Assembly (NCBI GenBank): GCA_017654935.2
Contig: CM065710.1
Span: 10,719,962 to 10,783,961, forward strand
DNA from: Phymorhynchus buccinoides
Taxonomy: Eukaryota > Mollusca > Gastropoda > Neogastropoda > Raphitomidae
Length of the DNA: 64,000 bases
Direction: 5' to 3'
This document shows positions 20,821 to 34,016 of the stretch, piece after piece (position 1 is the first letter of the stretch; every line of letters starts with the position of its first letter). Made by a program: the position numbers and the translations under genes. The notes beneath the pieces are model-generated. The model worked only from the letters and a program-made list of their open reading frames with translations. It was not told the DNA's origin and made no database searches.

Positions 20821-21621
20821 AGGAAAGTAGACTGTAAAGTCAAATCAGTTTGTCTGCAAATCGTCGCTGTCTGACGCTAACTGTGTATCTGCAAAATCAG
20901 TGAATCTATTCTATCCATTCATTGCCAACACCTGAAACAACTGCATTAGCCTTCATCGACCTGGGTTTATACCATAGCATATAAGAAAACGAAAGTAGCC
21001 CTCGACCTAGGCCTACTACCTGATATCAGCCGAGGGTTACTCCCCCTGTCATCAGTAGTGGCAACAACTCCCGTCACTGATTTTACAGAAGCATCAAAAA
21101 ACATGTCATCTGCTACAATGTCATTCCCCATTTGATATACGCTTGACTCTTCTTCTGTACCGATGAGTAAACATGTGACAATAATAGTTGCCTGACACCT
21201 AAAGTTTTCATGATAATTCAGTTACACGCTTCGCGTCGTAGTTGTCAAACAAAGGGAGATCGACAGCTGCAATCTATGTACCGGCAGCTACACGGCTAGC
21301 GTGTCAAGACTGTAGGATTTCCAGTGAATGCGTGTAGATCATGTGACAAATTTGAACATTTCCATTGGTCGCAGACAAGATATTTATATAGAAGACCTGT
21401 GTGAGGTCATTGGAAGGGGTTTCAGTGGGAAATCTATTTTTGTCAAATTTTGCAGATACACGGTTAGCGCCGAACAGCGACAAAATCAAAGCTTTTGATT
21501 TAAATCTGCTTTTTTGTTTTTGTTTAGGCCCCCCGAGAATTTGGCTCTTATAAGATATGACGACATACCAGTCGCTCCGATTCATGTCTGGTCCGAATAA
21601 AGAAACTTTGTTGGTTTTCAG
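20821..21621. other. Intron stretch without recognised feature
   Basis: Unique-looking AT-rich sequence. I see no exon, RNA gene or repeat shared with the rest of the window. Confidence 0.6.
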
Positions 21622-21840
21622 GCAAGAAGAACGTCAAGGCAAACCTGGAACGGGCAACAAGGGAGGTAACCCCGTCTCTCCCACCACCCCGTCCACCCCC
21701 GACACCCCAGGGTCGCAAGGGGGAGGGGGTGGGGTGAAGAAAAAAGAACCGCCCCCAGTCCCCGTGAAGAAGTACACGTTGAAAGAGGTTGGGATGGATT
21801 CCGAAGATGTCAAGGCCAGGAACTATGAGAACTCCAACAG
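21622..21840 (+). CDS. TJP1: ZO exon: Gly/Pro/Lys linker
   Basis: Encodes QEERQGKPGTGNKGGNPVSP, a Thr/Pro run, a short Gly run and KKKEPPPVPVKKYTLKEVGM, ending DVKARNYENSN. KKEPPPVPVKK is a class-type Pro-rich SH3 ligand flanked by Lys. The acceptor TTGGTTTTCAG ends at 21621 and the donor GTAAAG is at 21841, followed by a GA/GT microsatellite to 22330. Phase 2 at both ends and 219 bp, so the exon can be skipped without a frameshift. Both junctions encode Arg (AG|G). Confidence 0.87.
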
Positions 21841-21926
21841 GTAAAGACTGAGAGAGAGAGACTTTGTGTGTGTATGTATGTGTGTGTTTGTGTGTGTGTG
21901 TGAGAGAGAGAGACTTTGTGTGTGTA

Positions 21927-21963
<37 letters not shown>

Positions 21964-22008
21964 TGTGTGTGTGTGTGTGAGAGAGAGAGACTTTGTGTGT
22001 GTGTGAGA

Positions 22009-22051
<43 letters not shown>

Positions 22052-22075
22052 TGTGTGTGTGTGTTTGTGTGTGTA

Positions 22076-22107
<32 letters not shown>

Positions 22108-22135
22108 TGTGTGTGTGTGTGTGAGAGAGAGACTT

Positions 22136-22173
<38 letters not shown>

Positions 22174-22222
22174 TTTGTGTGTGTGTGTGAGAGAGAGAGA
22201 CTTTGTGTGTGTGTGTAGATGC

Positions 22223-22259
<37 letters not shown>

Positions 22260-22287
22260 TGTGTGTGTGTGTGAGAGAGAGAGACTT

Positions 22288-22318
<31 letters not shown>

Positions 22319-22330
22319 CTTAGCAAACAA
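21841..22330. repeat. Compound (GA)n-CTTT-(GT)n microsatellite after a donor
   Basis: About a dozen alternations of 'GAGAGAGAGACTTTGTGTGTG'. The same higher-order unit returns at 23268-23640. Reading frames here are artefacts. Confidence 0.95.
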
Positions 22331-22499
22331 TGCTGTGTGTGTGTGGCGACTAAATCATGATTTGTTTTAAGAAACATAAAATAAAACATCTTACATACAT
22401 AGAGAGAGAAAAATAAATTTACACAAAAGATAACTGTTAGAGAGAACAATAATACGTAAGTTACCAATAGGATAGAATGCAGTTAGAACAATCCAATTT

Positions 22500-23200
22500 C
22501 TCTTTTCTAAGCTTTGTAGAGCATAACACTTTATGACATTTTCATTCTCTGAGAAGAACTTACAAAGACTGACATGTTTTGTAACTTATTATATTCCTTA
22601 CAAGAAAATAAAAAGTGCAATGTGAGTGAGTTAGAATACAAGAGAGAAATTTAATAAAGGCATCCCTACACCATTTATTTGTTAGTACATCAAAATATTT
22701 TTCAGTATAATCCGTCCTTAAAAGTGTGTGATAGCAGCGTGCCAGAAAGATCGACCATACGTTGTTTGAATTCATACAGAAAAACCTTTTCATTTCCTAC
22801 ACCCTGCGTTAGAATACTTTCTTAACACTTGAGTTATATTTACCTAATTCGTGTTGTCTTAACAGCATTTGGTACTTTTTTTGTGTGTGTAGTTTTGTGT
22901 CCAATATCTAATACATTTAACATACGAACGAGGAGAGCAGACTGGAACACTTAAGAGTCTTTTGTTGTATGGACACTTTCTAATGGTTTATTTTCAATAA
23001 GTCCCCACACTTCAGCTCCGTACGTTAAAACTGGCTCTATTTTAGTAGAATTTAACTTCCTCAAACTACGAGAGATCACCCCTTTTCTACCCTTTTTGGC
23101 TAGACCAGAGAGAAGAGAGAGAGTAGATCTGTACCACCACACTTCGTTTGTGTGGTTGGTTAACAACTAGTTGCAATCTGTCTGCTTCTGTTTTTAATAT
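22500..23200 (-). mobile_element. Degenerate LINE reverse transcriptase C-terminus
   Basis: The - strand reads NSTKIEPVLTYGAEVWGL at about 23060-23000. The xPVLxYGxEVWG motif is typical of the end of non-LTR reverse transcriptases. Later frames contain KRFFCMNSNNVWS. Frameshifts and stops show it is dead. It sits between two matching GA/GT microsatellites. Confidence 0.65.
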
Positions 23201-23267
23201 GTTAGAGAGAGCAGACTGCAAATGGGAATTAACTGAATACCATGACGACCTTGTTTAATTAACTCTA

Positions 23268-23665
<398 letters not shown>

Positions 23666-23744
23666 GAAGTGCTGTGTATTTCCTGACATACACCAGATTT
23701 CCAGTTTTTGGAATGGCCCAAAATGTGGCTTCTGTTTTTTGAAC

Positions 23745-24496
23745 ACCATATTTTTCTGACTGTAAGGCGCACCCCCCAAAATATTTATCCGAATTTCAGA
23801 TTAGTTTTTGATTAGTTTTTTTACTATATGATTAGTCATATTATAAGGCGCAGGGGTCTGAATCAATCTGGGGGGAAAAGTATCGCCTTATCAGGGTTCA
23901 TAGGGGCCTTACCAGTCCTTACAAGTCTTGACCAATTGACATCCCCAAGTAAGGCCTTACAAGTGCTTACATTCACTTCAATCAAAATAGATCGCAGAAG
24001 CAGCGATTTTACACTTGAGAAACATCGCTCAGCACCTACTCCACTACCCCCCTCCCCCACCTTCCCATTTCAACTGACCGCTTAGCAGACGAACGATGCA
24101 CCGCGAGTTGTCAAGAGAAATTGGAACTGAAATATCGTTCTTTATCCTGGTGTCGTTTTGCGAGAAAACGCGTATATGTGTGTCAGCCATAGTTTTTGTA
24201 TTGGCGTAGACATTGTTCACAATGCTGGGAAAGTGTTCCTTTCAAGATCGTTGGCTAAAAGATGGAGATTATCCTTAGGCCTACAGGTCCTTACAAGGTC
24301 CTTACTTGGGGATAGCTGAAAGCCCTGAGAACCCTGTATCTGCTTAGACATTGTTCACAATGCTGGGAAAGTGTTCCTTTCAAGATTGTTGGCTAAAAGA
24401 TGGAGATTATCCTCAGGCCTACAGGTCCTTACAAGGTCCTTACTTGGGGATAGCTGAAAGCCCTGGGAACCCTGCTTATAGTCCGAAAAATACAGT
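23745..24496. mobile_element. TA pogo-like MITE split by a CAGGGTTC element
   Basis: Outer ends are CATATTTTTCTGACTGTAAGG and CTTATAGTCCGAAAAATACAG. The inner element 23892-24474 has CAGGGTTC and GGAACCCTG ends with CTTAT on both sides. Its last ~135 bp (from ACATTGTTCACAATGCTGGG) are duplicated. Confidence 0.7.
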
Positions 24497-24570
24497 ATAT
24501 TGGGGTATAAGACGATGTTCCATGTGCATTCATGTGCGTTTGTATCAATGCACAATAAAGAAACTTGTGA

Positions 24571-24957
24571 CTTTATCCCTCTCATCACCAGACATATTTC
24601 AGCCAAACATTTCCATTAAAATGACCTGTGTAGAGAACAAAATCTATCTGCAGTATTGGGGATTCTTCCATGACATATATTTAAATAAGGTCTATCCTTA
24701 CTTCCCAAAACTAGCAGGCATGGGAATTGTTCGCGGATTTCCGCGATTTTTTTTTTGAAATTGTTACTAAATACTTCGTTTTTGTTACTAAATACTTCAA
24801 TTGGGGGGCTTTTCAGAGTTTTTTGTCTCTGACAATTCCCATGCCTGACTAAGACAATAGGGTCTTTGGATAATAGACCCCAATGTCATGCCTTTTAGTG
24901 ACATAGGTGTTAAATCACTGTGGTGCTAAAATGCGACTTTGGCGGTGAAAGGGTTAA
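24571..24957. mobile_element. TTAA MITE family A, copy 8, with a CAGGCATG element inside
   Basis: Diverged left end, right end GGCGGTGAAAGGGTTAA. The inner element at about 24716-24848 has inverted ends CAGGCATGGGAATTG and CAATTCCCATGCCTG, inserted at ACTAAG of the family sequence. Confidence 0.8.
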
Positions 24958-25056
24958 AAATAATTTCAGCACCAGAGACTTCACGCAAAACTTCTATTGC
25001 AGAGTTTGCAAGTAATTACGTAATTTTGTTCCAAACGTAGGCAAGTTTTGACTTCA

Positions 25057-25435
25057 GTGCATGGATGCTCCTTCTTGCAGGATGTCCTGAATTGCAGGAT
25101 GTTCTGAATTGCAGGATGTCCTGAATTGCAGGATGTTCTGAATTGCAGGATGTTCTGAATTGCAGGAATTTTTTTAAATTGCCTAGAGCCGGCGTCGCCG
25201 GATTATGAGAATTGGAGAAGCAACAATTTTCTTACACACACACACAGATACACACAAACTTGTACAATAAAAAAAGGGCCTATATAAGCATTTGCTATAT
25301 TCAAAGGAATGTAGCACTTGTACTAGTCTAGAGGGCTGAAAAAAGAGCAGTAAATGTGTGTGCGCGCTGCCCCTGCACTCCACCGGGGCCGCCCCCTTGC
25401 AGGATTTTTGAAATTTCCCAGGAGCACCCAGGTAA
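25057..25435 (-). mobile_element. Dispersed repeat F, copy 1, with 22-bp minisatellite
   Basis: Starts GCATGGATGCTCCTTCTTGC. 'AATTGCAGGATGTTCTG' is repeated five times (25080-25170), then 'TAGAGCCGGCGTCGCCGGAT', an AC tract and GGGCCGCCCCCTTGCAGG. Copies are at 34017-34319 and 39943-40313, each with one unit. The copy at 34017 is flanked by TGTGAATGC on both sides. The orientation is a guess. Confidence 0.7.
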
Positions 25436-25539
25436 GTGGTGTGGTAGAACTTTCCTCTAAACATTTGCGTGAAGGTGTTGGTTTTTTCCCCCTGTTTGAA
25501 ACCGATCAAAAGATGAAAAATAATTATTTGGTGTTGTAA

Positions 25540-26253
<714 letters not shown>

Positions 26254-26878
26254 GCTTTGACTTTTCCAACAGGGTGTACAACTACAGCGAAATCTACTAC
26301 CCCCCCTGATTGTATTTTGCTTTGACTTTTCCAACAGGGCGTACAACTACAGCGAAATCTACTACCCACCCCCCTGATTGTATTTTGCTTTGACTTTTCC
26401 AACAGGGCGTACAACTACAGCGAAATCTACTACCCCCCCTGATTGTATTTTGCTTTGACTTTTCCAACAGGGCGTACAACTACAGCGAAATCTACTACCC
26501 ACCCCACTGATTGTATTTTGCTTTGACTTTTCCAACAGGGCGTACAACTACATCGAAATCTACTACCCACCCCCCTGATTGTATTTTGCTTTGACTTTTC
26601 CAACAGGGCGTACAACTACATCGAAATCTACTACCCACCCCCCTGATTGTATTTTGCTTTGACTTTTCCAACAGGGCGTACAACTACATCGAAATCTACT
26701 ACCCACCCCACTGATTGTATTTTGCTTTGACTTTTCCAACAGGGCGTACAACTACAGCGAAATCTACTACCCACCCCACTGATTGTATTTTGCTTTGACT
26801 TTTCCAACAGGGCGTACAACTACAGCGAAATCTACTACCCACCCCACTGATTGTATTTTGCTTTGACTTTTCCAACAG
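26254..26878 (+). repeat. Ten tandem 3' splice sites (65/68-bp unit)
   Basis: The unit is 'TTTGCTTTGACTTTTCCAACAG|GGCGTACAACTAC(A/T)GCGAAATCTACTACCCACCC' followed by 'ctgattgtatt'. AG ends at 26272, 26337, 26405, 26470, 26538, 26606, 26674, 26742, 26810 and 26878. Only the last leads into the full exon. In every earlier unit the reading frame (R[AV]YNY[SI]EIYYP) meets TGA within 13 codons. Spacing is 65 or 68 bp, differing by one codon-sized step. Confidence 0.97.
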
Positions 26879-27253
26879 GGCGTACAACTACAGCGAAATC
26901 TACTACCCACCCTCCCAACCCCTACCACCACCATCATCATCCTCCAACTACGACTCTTCCATCCCCCCACCTCCACACCCCCACCAGTCGGAATCGCCTT
27001 ACGAATACATCTCCGCGCGAAACCTCAACGCTGCTCGACCAGGGGGCGCTGCCGCTGCCAGGGGCAACGCGCACGAGGCGCCTCCTCCTCAGAGAGAAGA
27101 GTTCCCAGGGGGGAGTAACAATCCTTCCTCCGCCGCCGCCGCGCGGGCGTTTTCCAATTCGGTGTATATGGATCAACGGGAGGTGGAGAGAGTGAGGATG
27201 GGGGGAGGAGGAGGAGGAGGAGAAGAAGGAGAAGGAGGATATATGCGTCCAAG
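26879..27253 (+). CDS. TJP1: ZO exon: Tyr/Pro/Ala/Gly linker, last acceptor of a ten-copy array
   Basis: Begins (R)AYNYSEIYYPPSQPLPPPSS and continues with SSNYDSSIPPPPHPHQSESP and YEYISARNLNAARPGGAAAA. It ends VYMDQREVERVRM, a Gly/Glu run and GYMRP. Many Tyr in acidic or Pro context suggest tyrosine phosphorylation (inference). The acceptor GACTTTTCCAACAG ends at 26878 and is the last of ten near-identical acceptors. Only this copy lacks the downstream TGA. The donor GTGAGG is at 27254. Phase 2 at both ends, 375 bp, skippable in frame. Confidence 0.9.
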
Positions 27254-28047
27254 GTGAGGGTTTTTGAAAAAATAAACTGAATTTTGTTGTTGTTGCGAGC
27301 TCTGAGAGAGGTAGTGTCTTATCAATGGTTGTTGAGAGTTTTGAGAGAGGTATTTTATCAATGGTGGGTGCCGTTTTGTGAGTGTGTGGATGAAAACCCC
27401 CAAAACAATTGCGAAATTGAGTGAAGATAATGTTTGTTGCGCAGACAAAAAAATGATGTTGTTGTTGTCGTACCCTGGCTTAAAGACTCCAGGGCTCATC
27501 CCAACAGCCGAAGCACTTGAACACTAATGGTACAAATGCGCCAGCTAGAAATGAGAATATTATGTGTAGTGACCGGGTTGTTTTTTTATTACCTCGCCAC
27601 GTGGGCAGCCACACTCCGACTTCAGGGGATTGTGTTGACTGATGATGTTATGCTGGGAGTTTGCCACGGCTAGAGACAACCCTCGCATAACTATGCAGAA
27701 CATAACATTTTGATATAGCCTTGGTGTTCTAGCTTATGTCAATTGGTCTGACACAGCCTTATGCCAAGGCAGAAAAAAAAAATGTTGACGAGCTATTGAA
27801 TTGTTTTTAGAAAGCTAAGGTGAATCAGGTTTGCAAGATTCACAAAAAAATGTTTTTTGTTGTTGTTGGTTTTTTGTAAATTGTTATTTCTGATTGTATA
27901 GCTCCTCTTTTTTTATTTTTTTTATTTTTTATCAAATAGCATGATTTTCCTGACATTGAGAATGAATAGGGTTCTTCCAGAATTGTTTGTACATACTGAT
28001 ATTAAGATGTATGTTGAGCATTTTAAGTCAGCATTTGTTGTTGTTGT
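27254..28047. repeat. Start of the 21.7-kb intron, with repeat H copy 2
   Basis: 27290-27370 has a small duplication of GAGAG.TTTTGAGAGAGGTA. Repeat H is at 27463-27775 (see 11336). The rest is AT-rich and plain. Confidence 0.6.
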
Positions 28048-28598
28048 TTAACTCTTCTACTACCAAGTATTACTTAGACTGCTTACCGTTGCGCACCAAG
28101 TAATTTTTGCCGCTGCACTGATTTTCGCACACACTTACTTTAAAAATTCATTAAAAAAATACTCGCTCGAATCATCACTAAATTTACCTGTGTCGATCTG
28201 CTGCTGCAAACCCAAGATCGTTTCAACACTTTCGATGCTCTTTTTGATTCGCCTAAGTTCAGATTCTGCCACTTTTCCCACAGTAAATGCTTCGTCTGCA
28301 CTATCGCCATCTTGTAGAGGTTCACGCCAAAAGTTGTCAGTTTCCATCGTCGAAAACGCGACGAAAATCAATTGAAAATGACAAAATTTAGTCTACAAAT
28401 GAAGATGGCGGAAGATTGGGCTTTCCCTGAGCGAACTGCGCATGTCACGGAAGTAAAGGATGTGATGTCACTTGATATAAATAGCGCAAAGGGGGACACC
28501 GGGGTTTCCCTAGTATCTGGCGGTCAAACCCGCCCGTGGCTAGCAACGGTATACGGTAAACCGGCGGGTCAACCCGCCGACGGTAGTAGAAGAGTTGA
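28048..28598. mobile_element. TTAA-type element with 17-bp inverted ends, 551 bp
   Basis: TTAACTCTTCTACTACC at the left and GGTAGTAGAAGAGTTGA at the right, one TTAA mutated. Inside lies a 78-codon frame on the - strand (28135-28371, METDNFWREPLQDGDSADEA). It is too short to assign and could be a remnant of transposase N-terminus. An inner GC palindrome (AACCCGCC) is near 28530-28580. Confidence 0.6.
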
Positions 28599-29152
28599 GA
28601 GTTATGATAGAAAATCTTCACAAAAGAAAATCTGGTTTGATTTCATTTTTCTTTTTTTTATCCTAATTTCTTTATTTTTCGTTGTTTTAACATTGCTTGT
28701 GACATACACCGAGTTGATTTCAAAAGTCTGGCATGGATTTTAAGCCTTCAATAGAGTTTTACTGCTTGTGGTTCAGTTTTGTGTTGTGAATTATTATTAT
28801 TATTTTAATATTAAAAGGTTTGAATGTTTTGGAGTTTAACACAGATGTGGGAAGGATTTTGTTGTTGAAAAATGCATTATGTTTATTTTTGTGTTTTTTT
28901 TAACAGTAACTATACCATGAGTTTAATACTGTGAAAGAATTGTCGGTTGTGAATGTATAAGATTGACCGATATGCTTCCATGATTTGATATGGGCAGCAA
29001 TATGTTTGTTGATATTGTATGTGGATATTGGTGAATATTGATGAGTGTTAGGCTTGTTAGTGAACAAACTACGTTGAAAAGAGAGACAGAGAGAGAGGAG
29101 ACAGAGAGACAGAGAGAGAGATAGGAGAGAGAGAGAGAGAAGAGAGAGAGAG

Positions 29153-29214
<62 letters not shown>

Positions 29215-29910
29215 TGTATCTAGCATTGATATGTTGCATGTATGCTGATTAAGAACATGGTATGAATGTTGCATATCTCACGGATGGAAATTATTATGCA
29301 CGTTGAAAGTGAGAAGAGAGACTAAGAGAGAGAGAGAGAGTGTGTGTGTGTGAGCGAGACAGAGAGACAGAGAAGAGAGGGACTCTGTTGTTCTGTTTGT
29401 ATCTAACATTGAGATTGACACATGTGAACCTGTTTGTGTGTGTGTGCGCGCCTGTGTGTATGTGTGTGTGTGTTTTTAAAATAAACATGTACTGAACTTC
29501 TATCAAGCTAAATGTGTATGGCATATACTGTGTACTTTTTATATTATAAGTGTGTCCTTTTGACGCGTAGATCTGTGTAGCCATCTTATAACAATAACAC
29601 ACTAATTAGCTCACCGACCAACCAAGCGACCAACTATTCCTACTAATAGGCAGCACCCTTAACTCATACTACTACCGTGTGTGTTCAGTGAAAAGACAAT
29701 TTCATCATCGCAGAAGCATAACGAAGGTGTTGATGATTGCAAAGTACTCAAAAATCTAATCAATTACGATCACACACAAAAATGAAAAGAACAAAAAAAG
29801 ATATGCTCTAACTCAAAATTGAATGATTGTAACACTGTGCAGTTGTGTATTAATTTTGTCCTGTATCAAATTTAAAAAAAAATTTGTTTTGTTATTTGGT
29901 CTTGTATCAC
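28599..29910. repeat. AT-rich intron with GA/GT microsatellites
   Basis: GA-rich blocks at 29080-29215 and 29318-29390. No exon-like signal is seen. Confidence 0.7.
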
Positions 29911-29911
29911 A

Positions 29912-30404
29912 CAGGCATCAGAACGGCCCGCGGATCCGCTGATTTCCGCGGTTTTGGTAGCCACTGGCCGCGGTTTTGGCACTGCCAGCCGCGGTTTGTA
30001 CTTCATGAGGCATCGCGATCTTATTCTCAAATGGTATTCTTAAACGGTTTGTTTTTATACTGCGCCTTCGGAAACGAAAAATTGCGGCCATGTTTGTTTT
30101 TTTGTTCAGAGTTTAGAGCTCTCTAGACTTACTTTCACTGTTTCAGAGTTTGTTTTGATGACAGTGATTGTGATTAGGGTTTTAAATGAGTCGATTTAGA
30201 GGATATGATCGCGGGAGACTACGATGATGTGAGAACTTTGAACTTTTCCGCGAGAAATCGGGTGGCGAATGATCGCAATGATGCCGACTACGGACTAGAG
30301 TTTTGTGGGGTCCGACTCGATGTCGACTCCGAGTCATGGCGAGTGTTGTTCGTCCGCGGATTGGACTCTGGAGTATTCTGATGCCTGGAGTATTCTGATG
30401 CCTG
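29912..30404. mobile_element. CAGGCATCAGAA element with ATCACA duplication
   Basis: Ends CAGGCATCAGAACGG and TATTCTGATGCCTG, with the right end doubled (two copies of GGAGTATTCTGATGCCTG). ATCACA is directly outside both ends. No transposase frame. Confidence 0.75.
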
Positions 30405-30639
30405 ATCACACTCGCTCTCTATGTCTAATTTTCTCTTCTTCACCTTTCATTCTCCCTCAACTTTGTTGCTGGCCTATGCTTTTCAAAATATCTCCCGTGT
30501 CACTCACGGTGTAGATCTGTGTATTTTAAGAGGAAATCTGGGGCAGGCAGTGGGTGGATGCCTCGTGCCTCCATACGGGGAGCTGGATGATCCCGCCCTC
30601 TCTAAGAGTCTCTCCCCGTGGGGACACTGTCGGTGTGTC

Positions 30640-30905
30640 TTTCCGTACTAACAGTTCCCCCATCTTCTGGAAGTTCTGTGCTAGTAACTTCCTCTAATCT
30701 GTCACTCTCTTTGACTCTGCCTTTTCCCTTTGCTTACTGTCATCTACTATCTTTCTGCCTTACTGGTCCATTCTCCTGACTTTGGTCTAGAATAAAGATT
30801 TTTTTCCAGCCGAAGACTGACATGCTGCCCGGGCCTAACTATTTTTTAGTAGGCACATAACGGCAGCATGACGCATCAGTGCTCATATGGCAGGAAACTT
30901 GAGTA
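30640..30905 (-). mobile_element. SINE-like repeat G, reverse copy
   Basis: AGTTCCCCCATCTTCTGGAA through 'GCCGAAGACTGACATGCTGC' to GGCAGCATGACGCATC. It matches 32935-33215 and the inverse of 60238-60545. Confidence 0.7.
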
Positions 30906-31675
30906 ATCAATTAAAAAAAAAATGAGAATATTTATTTCATTACTGAAGATGATCTTTTCTTTTTCATATAACCAGTATGTTGTTGGTTTTCCTTTTCGTG
31001 TCAATGAATTGGTTGTGAACGTACGTTAGTTTGTTTTCATGCTTTATGTTGTAATAATTTATTACGCTACTTTTCAGTGTGTCATGGATTCTGTTCTTTA
31101 TTTGTGCTAGAGTTGGGAGAGTGTCCGGATTGAATCATTTCGAACATTGGCTTCAGAAAGAGTTTGGATATTTCAGGTAAAAATGAAGGTTTCGTTCCGT
31201 TTCGGGGTTGGCCATCTTTTCTCTTACCCTCTTTGATTAAAATCCTGGTTTCAAGATCAAACTCCATTCTTCTCTTCTTTTCGGATGGGATCCGCTTTTT
31301 GGGATTCAGCCTTATTACTCTGATAATAACAACCTTTACATTATAATAAAGTCGTCGCTTTTCTTTGGGTATATGCGTTTTTCTGCCCAAACCCTAAAAC
31401 TTGTTTCAAAATTATTTCTCTTTTTTAATCAGTGGTTCTTTTCGTGGTTACTCTTTCTTTTTTTTTGCACACTAATGTTTGATCAGATGACTTTATTTCT
31501 TTGCTGTCTCCCCCCCCCTTCCCTTCCCTCAAACCCACTCTCTCACTCTTTTCCCCAAATCACTTTCGTTCCCCCCTTCTGTTTGCAACTTACTTTTATT
31601 TAAAACGGGACTTTCCTTCCTGGTATTGCAGTACCTCCAGGATCGACCCACTATATCATCTGTACATTTACGAAT
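30906..31675. other. Intron stretch without recognised feature
   Basis: AT-rich with a C/T-rich patch at 31508-31590. An open frame on the - strand (31082-31390) has no recognisable motif and is treated as chance. Confidence 0.55.
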
Positions 31676-32205
31676 GTAGAGGGGCACTGTGGTAGCGCGT
31701 TCGCCTCGTGTCAAGTAAACCCCGAGTTCGAACCTGGGTACAGGGGATTTTTCCTCTCACTTTGCACTAGGCCTTATCGGATAAGACGATAAACCGAGGT
31801 CCCATGTGCCCATGCACTTAGCACACGTTAAACCCAGTGGCAACGAAAATGTTATTTGGTCAAAATTTACACACACAATAACACACCTTTTCCCTTTCTC
31901 ATCAGTCACACAAAAATTTGCATGCAAAAAACCCCCAAAAAACGCCTCTGGCTGCGATTCGCTCTCCAGGTGGGAGCAACCCGAATTTCACAGAGACGCA
32001 TCTGTGACTATAAAGTACCTAATATTATGTACCTGTTCCAGGTCGGAGGACGTTACGCACATTTCTTTCCTTCTGTTTGCATTTACTGGCTGCAATGCCC
32101 GGAGGCAGTGCAACACCAGTAAAGTCCTGAGTTTTTAACAATATAGATAGGTGTAGCGGTAACCACGCCTCGGTTAAACCTCATCGGCTATGGTACGGCC
32201 ACATT
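31676..32205 (+). mobile_element. tRNA-derived SINE, + strand, followed by a family E fragment
   Basis: A box region GGCACTGTGGTAGCGCG (31683), B box GAGTTCGAACC (31724). The tail reads GGTGGGAGCAACCCGAATTT and ends GTGACTATAAAGTACCTAAT near 32030. At 32087-32203 comes family E (GCAATGCCCGGAGGCAGTGC to CATCGGCTATGGTAC). Confidence 0.85.
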
Positions 32206-34016
32206 GTCTTGTCGATTGAGTATGCATTACAGTTTATATGCACGTTTACATTCATTCATAAGCACGCTTAAATGCACCCAGAACAATCATTTATTTTAAA
32301 ACAAAACAATGCTGAACTGGAACGAAACAGCTGAGGCAGTGTAAAGTATGTCACGTAATATATTATGTTGTGTACTTTGACGTTGAGTGTGTGTAATTCA
32401 AGCCATTTTTGTTTGTTTGTGTGTATGTTTTAATTTGTCGACAAAGATCAAACATTAACTCATACTTCAGCAATTTAGAAAAAGACGTTCATCAGTACTT
32501 ATCTACTTTTCTTTCATAATTTACATCGAATCATATTGCATCAAAGTTTGTTTTCTCACATTTTGTTGTGTTGTAACAGTTTTGCAAATAGACATTCCAT
32601 TGGCACAGCAGCAGGTGTTCTTTTTTTTGTAAACGTTTTGTTCAGCAACTTGTTACACCGAAGGATATTTTGTAGCATTATTTTGTCGCAACATTTTTGT
32701 CTTACGCATTCCATTCACTCAGCAGCAAGTTGTTGGTTTTTTTGGTGACATTTTGTTTTCTGTAACAACTGTCATTAAAACGTTGATCTGTGTTATCGCG
32801 AAAGATGTTTTCTTTACTACTGCAAAATATGTTTTCTAACATGTGAATCAGCAAGTATCATTATGACCCTCCTCCCCCCCCCCCTCTGCCTGGGGATACT
32901 GGGGAAAGGTGTGTGTGTGTGTCTTGTATAAATAGTTCCCCCACCTTCTGGAAGTTCTCTGCTTGTAACTTCCTCTTAATCTATCTCTTTGACTCTGCCT
33001 TTTCCCTTTGCTTACTGTCATCTTCTATCATTCTTTCTGCCAACTGGTTCATTCTCCTGCCTTTGGTCTAGAAATTCTTACAAAAAAAGTTTCTCCAGCC
33101 GAAAGACGGACATGCTTCGGCCGGCCTAGCTATTTCTTAGTTAGGCGCATGGCGGCAGCATGACGCATCTGCGCTTATGCGACAGGAGACTGTCTGAGCG
33201 ATCGAAGAAGAAGATTATGAACGTGGTTTCAATTCAACGCGCGGAGAAACTCTGTTGAATTGTTAGCATTATTTCGTGTTGAAATTTCTTTGTTATTTTG
33301 TGTCTTTCGTCATCTCTTGCCATAGACATTTGGGATTTGTTTTCACTTTTTTCATTTTTTATTTATCGATTTCTTTACTAACTCACTCGGGACTGGCCGA
33401 ATTATTTTCCCTTGTTCTGTGGGGACTGGGCATTTGACTAGGTTCATAAAATAATCACCCAAACCAAGTTATGAAGAGTTAGGCATCAATATTTTCAGAT
33501 AAGATTACTAACACCATGCACTTAACGATCGTGAAATATCAGATTCCTTACCTTCGTCGTTTGTCTCCTACTATTGACGAAAACAGCTAACACATAGAAA
33601 GAAGGAACATTTCACATTCCGATCTTTGACCCCCCTCTACAACCAAAGCTGAATGTAAGCTATGCAATGATTGGTTGATTTGAAGAGAGGCAAGGTCAAA
33701 GCAAACTGAAAATAGGTTATGACATCGCACCGGAAAGCTGGTTACACGCCAGAAATCAAAACCTCTTGAAAACTCTTATGAGCCGGATCCGGGCCATTCA
33801 TCCTAAACGGTTGTGTGAGCCATGAGCCAGATCCGGCTCATTCGTCCCGAGTGTGTTAAACCAATGAATCGTTGTTTTCTTCTGAGTGCCTTGATATGTA
33901 GAATTATTATTATGCAAGAATGAATCAACATACAAAGATTTTAAAGTTCAATTCAGTAAGGTTGAGAAGAGAGAGAGAGAGAGAGTGTGTGTGTTTTTGT
34001 GTGATTTTTGTGTGTG
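32206..34016. repeat. AT-rich intron with repeat G copy
   Basis: Repeat G reverse copy at 32935-33215, ending in TCGAAGAAGAAG. The rest is AT-rich. 33770-33860 has 'GAGCCGGATCCGG' in two similar copies. Confidence 0.6.

Noticed and set aside
26254..26900. Possible CRISPR-like array
   Set aside because: Repeats abut with no unique spacers, contain splice acceptor and exon sequence, and lie in an animal gene. Likewise 36124-37030 and 38600-39360.
28135..28371. 78-codon gene on the - strand
   Set aside because: Lies inside an inverted-end TTAA element and is too short for any domain call. At best a transposase remnant.
31082..31390. 102-codon Lys/Arg-rich frame on the - strand
   Set aside because: AT-rich intron, no motif, no splice or start context, so probably chance.
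31676..31750. A true tRNA gene
   Set aside because: A and B boxes are present, but no full cloverleaf with acceptor stem is apparent. The unit recurs with a SINE body.
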